DNA of 64,000 nt. Origin: Phocaeicola plebeius DSM 17135. Its GTDB lineage: Bacteria > Bacteroidota > Bacteroidia > Bacteroidales > Bacteroidaceae. Of this stretch, positions 61,768 to 64,000 are shown piece after piece (position 1 is the first letter of the stretch; each line of letters opens with the position of its first letter). The DNA is taken from assembly GCF_000187895.1 (NCBI RefSeq), contig NZ_DS990122.1:1-64000 (forward strand), given 5' to 3'. Both the position numbers and the translations under genes were made by a program. The notes below the pieces were generated by a model, which saw nothing but the letters and a program-made list of their open reading frames with translations, was not told where the DNA came from and did no database searches.

Positions 61768-62931
61768 TTATTCGTCTGGAAACAGATTCTTGTCAAGATC
61801 AATTCTTGGAACCTGTCTTAGATAAGACTTCTTGTCCATGGCACTCTTCCCATAAATAGAATGACAGACTCCTCGTTGGGCATTGCGCCACGCATCCTCG
61901 TAGCTCGCCGGAAGTCCTTCTGTAGCCGTTCTATCCAGTTCGTAGTATATATCATAGATTGGATGCGGTGGTCATAGTTCAAGTAAGTGAAATACGCCTT
62001 GTAAGAAGCATCCTCACCACATTTCCTGATACTTCTGTAATACCAGCCCTATTGGACACAGAATTGCTGCCATTCACTCCAGGCCTGTTTACTGTATAGT
62101 TTCTGTTCCCTGTCCGGGAAATATGCCTCAAACCCTCTACCACATCTCCTTTGTTCCCGTTACGGACATCGCTCAAGATGTTGCGCTTTAAGTGGGCAGT
62201 ACATCTTTGAAGTTTAGCCCCAGAGAACACTTCACTGATGACATCTTCAAGTCCCTTAAGACCGTCCGCACATACAAGAGCGATTTTACCGACACCTCTC
62301 TCGTACAAGTCATGTAGCATCTCACCCCGGCCCAAAGCACTTTCTATCGATTTGTTGAAGATACCGAGTACCTCCCTGGTCTTGTCCTCCTTCACGTCCA
62401 AAACGACATAGAAGGCTTCTGTATCAACGCTGCGCTTGCGGTGTACCTTTATGTGGACGCAGTCAATGAACACCACATGATAATAGCTTTCCCAAGAACG
62501 TTCCAGCCAGTCCGTGACATCCTTGTGCAAGTAGTCAAGCATCCGAGATATACTGGCTTTGCTGTAGTGCTCGCCATAGATATCGCTGAACACTTCACCG
62601 ACCTGCTCCTGAATCAGACCTTTGGTATACAAGGTCCCAGCAAGCTGTTCACACTCTTCTTCCTGTTCACGGAGTATGGCCAATATACGGGGATGAAAGT
62701 TACCATACCTGTCACGTGGAATACGGAAAGCCAATGTACGTCCATGCCATATGTACGACCGGGACGGTAGCCGTTGCATTTGTTTCCTGCAACACCCTCT
62801 TCATGAAGATATTCCCTGCACTCTGATACCATCAGGCTTTCATGCATTATTTCCATCAAATCATGTAAGCCATTTTCTTTTTCCGAATATTTGCATATCA
62901 GCTCGGAAAGTTGTTCCTTTGTAAAATTCAT
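61768..62931 (-). pseudogene. IS256-family transposase, frameshifted and with an internal stop
   Basis: The reading starts at 62931 (MNFTKEQLSELICKYSEKEN). It loses frame near 62740 (TYG, then HGRTLAFRIPRDRYG in another frame), continues through the first catalytic Asp (FIDCVHIKV) and the second (CADGLKGL), and loses frame again near 62085. It then meets an in-frame TAG where Trp is expected (62053-62055 region) and shifts once more near 61850 before LDKNLFPDE-stop at 61768. The intact protein would be about 385 residues. It cannot give an active transposase without repair, unless some shifts are sequence errors. Confidence 0.88.
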
Positions 62932-63179
62932 AAAGTCTACTTTTTTTTAAGTTTATTGGCTTGCTGCTACAAATCTAAAAAATCTGTAGACTTTTTTATT
63001 ATCCTATTTAAGACACACTTTTTGAAACAGTATCAGAACAGTCCTTCGACAATACTTCCAAAGGCGATGTTATAAAACTGAGATAAAGCGGTATATTTAT
63101 TCCTGTCCCATCATTTGCCAATCAGAGCTGTTATAAACCTAAAGGAGAATCATTATCCAGATTCAAAAGCATAGAGATC

Positions 63180-63481
63180 GTACATCAAAAGGAGATACGA
63201 TACGCATTCAGGGAGAGTTCAGTTCACAGGAACTTTATTACAACAATCTTATTGAGAATGCAATAAGGCCATTGGCTTTGGGAAGGAAAAACAATCTGTT
63301 CTGTGGCAACAATGTATCGGCATACAGAGCGGCCACTATATATTCCCTAATCGGAACCTGCAAGTCTACCGAAGTTGATTATAGAATATGGATGGAGGAC
63401 GTATTAAGGAAGATACCGTATTATAAAAGAGATAAAAAGGATATGACAGAACTTCTTCCACGGAACTGGGCGAAATCATAA
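63180..63481 (+). pseudogene. IS66-family transposase, C-terminal remnant
   Basis: From about 63236 the translation reads YYNNLIENAIRPLALGRKNN and LFCGNNVSAYRAATIYSLIG, the conserved end of IS66 TnpC with its third catalytic acidic residue (E in NNLIEN). It ends LLPRNWAKS at 63481. Upstream (63031-63235) only fragments in shifted frames remain. The rest of the gene and TnpA/TnpB are missing. The IS256-type element directly adjoins it, so insertion into this already broken gene, or a deletion between elements, is likely. Confidence 0.8.
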
Positions 63482-63765
63482 CAACTCTGTTCCAAATTGA
63501 TATAATTTGATGCTATCAGTCCCGAGTCGGTACGATTCATTCAGATTTGCCTCCGAATCAGGACTGATTTTTCTATTTGAAATATGTACTTCAGTTAATA
63601 CTTACGCTAATTCACAGCACATTGTACATGAATTAGTTGGATAATTTTATTCTATTTAATGAATGTCCCAACTTTATACTTATTGATAAGAATAGTTCGC
63701 TGCTTTATAAATCTACACTATAACTTTATCGGATGCTTACACTTTACCCAAAACTTACAAGAATA
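63482..63765. other. Gene-free interval between IS66 remnant and epimerase
   Basis: About 280 bp without a credible gene. It contains a hairpin ATCAGTCC (63515-63522)/GGACTGAT (63561-63568) followed by TTTT, probably the terminator for the former IS66 gene. Confidence 0.5.
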
Positions 63766-64000
63766 TTATTTCAAAGGATTCTTTTCTGAAAGATACCACT
63801 TTATAAAACGAGCAATGCCCTCATGCAAACTAACACAAGGTTTATAGTTTAATTCTTTTTCTAAACGACTTGTATCAGCGTAAGTCTGATATACATCTCC
63901 TGGTTGCATAGGCAGAAAATTCTTCTGAGCAGTCTTTCCTATGGCTTGTTCAATTGTTTGAATAAAATCCATCAACTTAATCGGAGAAGAGCATCCTATA
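63766..64000 (-). CDS. UDP-glucuronate 4-epimerase-like NAD-dependent epimerase, C-terminal part
   Basis: The open frame continues beyond the window edge; 78 C-terminal residues are visible. GCSSPIKLMDFIQTIEQAIG, FLPMQPGDVYQTYADTSRLE and LNYKPCVSLHEGIARFIKWY match the end of UDP-glucuronate/UDP-galacturonate 4-epimerases, where QPGDV-TYAD is highly conserved. It faces the capsule genes in the opposite direction, so it belongs to a separate transcript, perhaps another polysaccharide locus beyond the window. Confidence 0.88.
   Translation of the reverse strand, partial: IGCSSPIKLMDFIQTIEQAIGKTAQKNFLPMQPGDVYQTYADTSRLEKELNYKPCVSLHEGIARFIKWYLSEKNPLK

Larger units (their letters stand above)
61663..63029 (-). 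mobile_element. Degenerate IS256-family insertion sequence
   Basis: Terminal inverted repeats of 25 bp are visible: left 61663-61687 (TGTTTCATTCAGTGTGTCTG then AAATA) and right 63005-63029 (TGTTTCAAAAAGTGTGTCTT then AAATA on the minus strand), 21 of 25 matching. The element encloses a broken Mutator/IS256 transposase on the minus strand. No matching 8-9 bp target duplication is evident in the flanks (TTCAAGTA left, GTATCAGA right). A hairpin CATCGGCAGG/CCTGCCGATG at 61736-61763 lies just behind the transposase stop. Confidence 0.85.

Overview
The window reads as chromosomal DNA of a gut Bacteroidales bacterium, most likely Bacteroides/Phocaeicola. Evidence: the partial 16S rRNA (1-733, minus strand) is Bacteroides-type; many intergenic regions carry the Bacteroidetes -7 box TAnnTTTG; and the gene families are characteristic (DUF5690-type transporters, a BtuB/BtuG vitamin B12 locus, a ChuR sulfatase maturase, a large capsule locus). 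The first ~100 bases contain several single-base indels inside universally conserved 16S sequence, so the left edge is probably a poor-quality contig end.

Layout. 1-1.2 kb: 5' half of 16S rRNA with two tandem rRNA promoters. 1.7-12.1 kb: a phosphonate island. A plus-strand operon (DUF5690 transporter, phnX, phnW) converges on a minus-strand operon (second DUF5690 transporter, DAO-family FAD oxidoreductase, EtfB, ferredoxin-fused EtfA, outer-membrane porin). A divergent regulator gene lies beside the second operon. Both operons are preceded by the same three-block promoter, so they are probably co-regulated. My inference is that the oxidoreductase/ETF branch handles an N-substituted relative of 2-aminoethylphosphonate and feeds PhnW/PhnX. 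12.1-34.2 kb: mostly housekeeping genes (gamma-carbonic anhydrase-like protein, threonine aldolase, a two-component system with a divergent outer-membrane barrel, a small porin, a Gfo/Idh oxidoreductase, priA, a PHP phosphatase, a low-molecular-weight phosphatase, chuR, thioredoxin, oxyR). They are followed by a cobalamin-riboswitch-controlled operon: BtuB, BtuG, an EF-hand-like surface lipoprotein and two more BtuG-like propeller lipoproteins.

34.6-60.4 kb: an AT-rich accessory block. It opens with a 61-aa peptide gene and a surface lipoprotein, then PqqD-like, S26-type peptidase, PF14907 nucleotidyltransferase and ABC exporter genes. That set looks like a peptide-maturation and export cassette lacking a radical SAM enzyme. 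It runs into a capsule locus: UDP-HexNAc 4,6-dehydratase, Wzx flippase, eleven glycosyltransferases (six GT2, four GT4, one GT32-like), a pyruvyltransferase, an EpsG-type polymerase, a phosphoglycosyl transferase, an ATP-grasp/HAD pair and a DegT aminotransferase. Dehydratase + aminotransferase + pyruvyltransferase suggests a polymer with both amino and acidic pyruvyl groups. 61.6-64.0 kb: a decayed IS256-type element with recognisable inverted ends, an IS66 transposase remnant, and the C-terminal part of a UDP-glucuronate 4-epimerase-like gene running off the window.

A further theme is a family of 22-bp dyad-symmetric tandem repeats in three unrelated intergenic regions (about 1.5, 18.4 and 34.5 kb), each upstream of a promoter.
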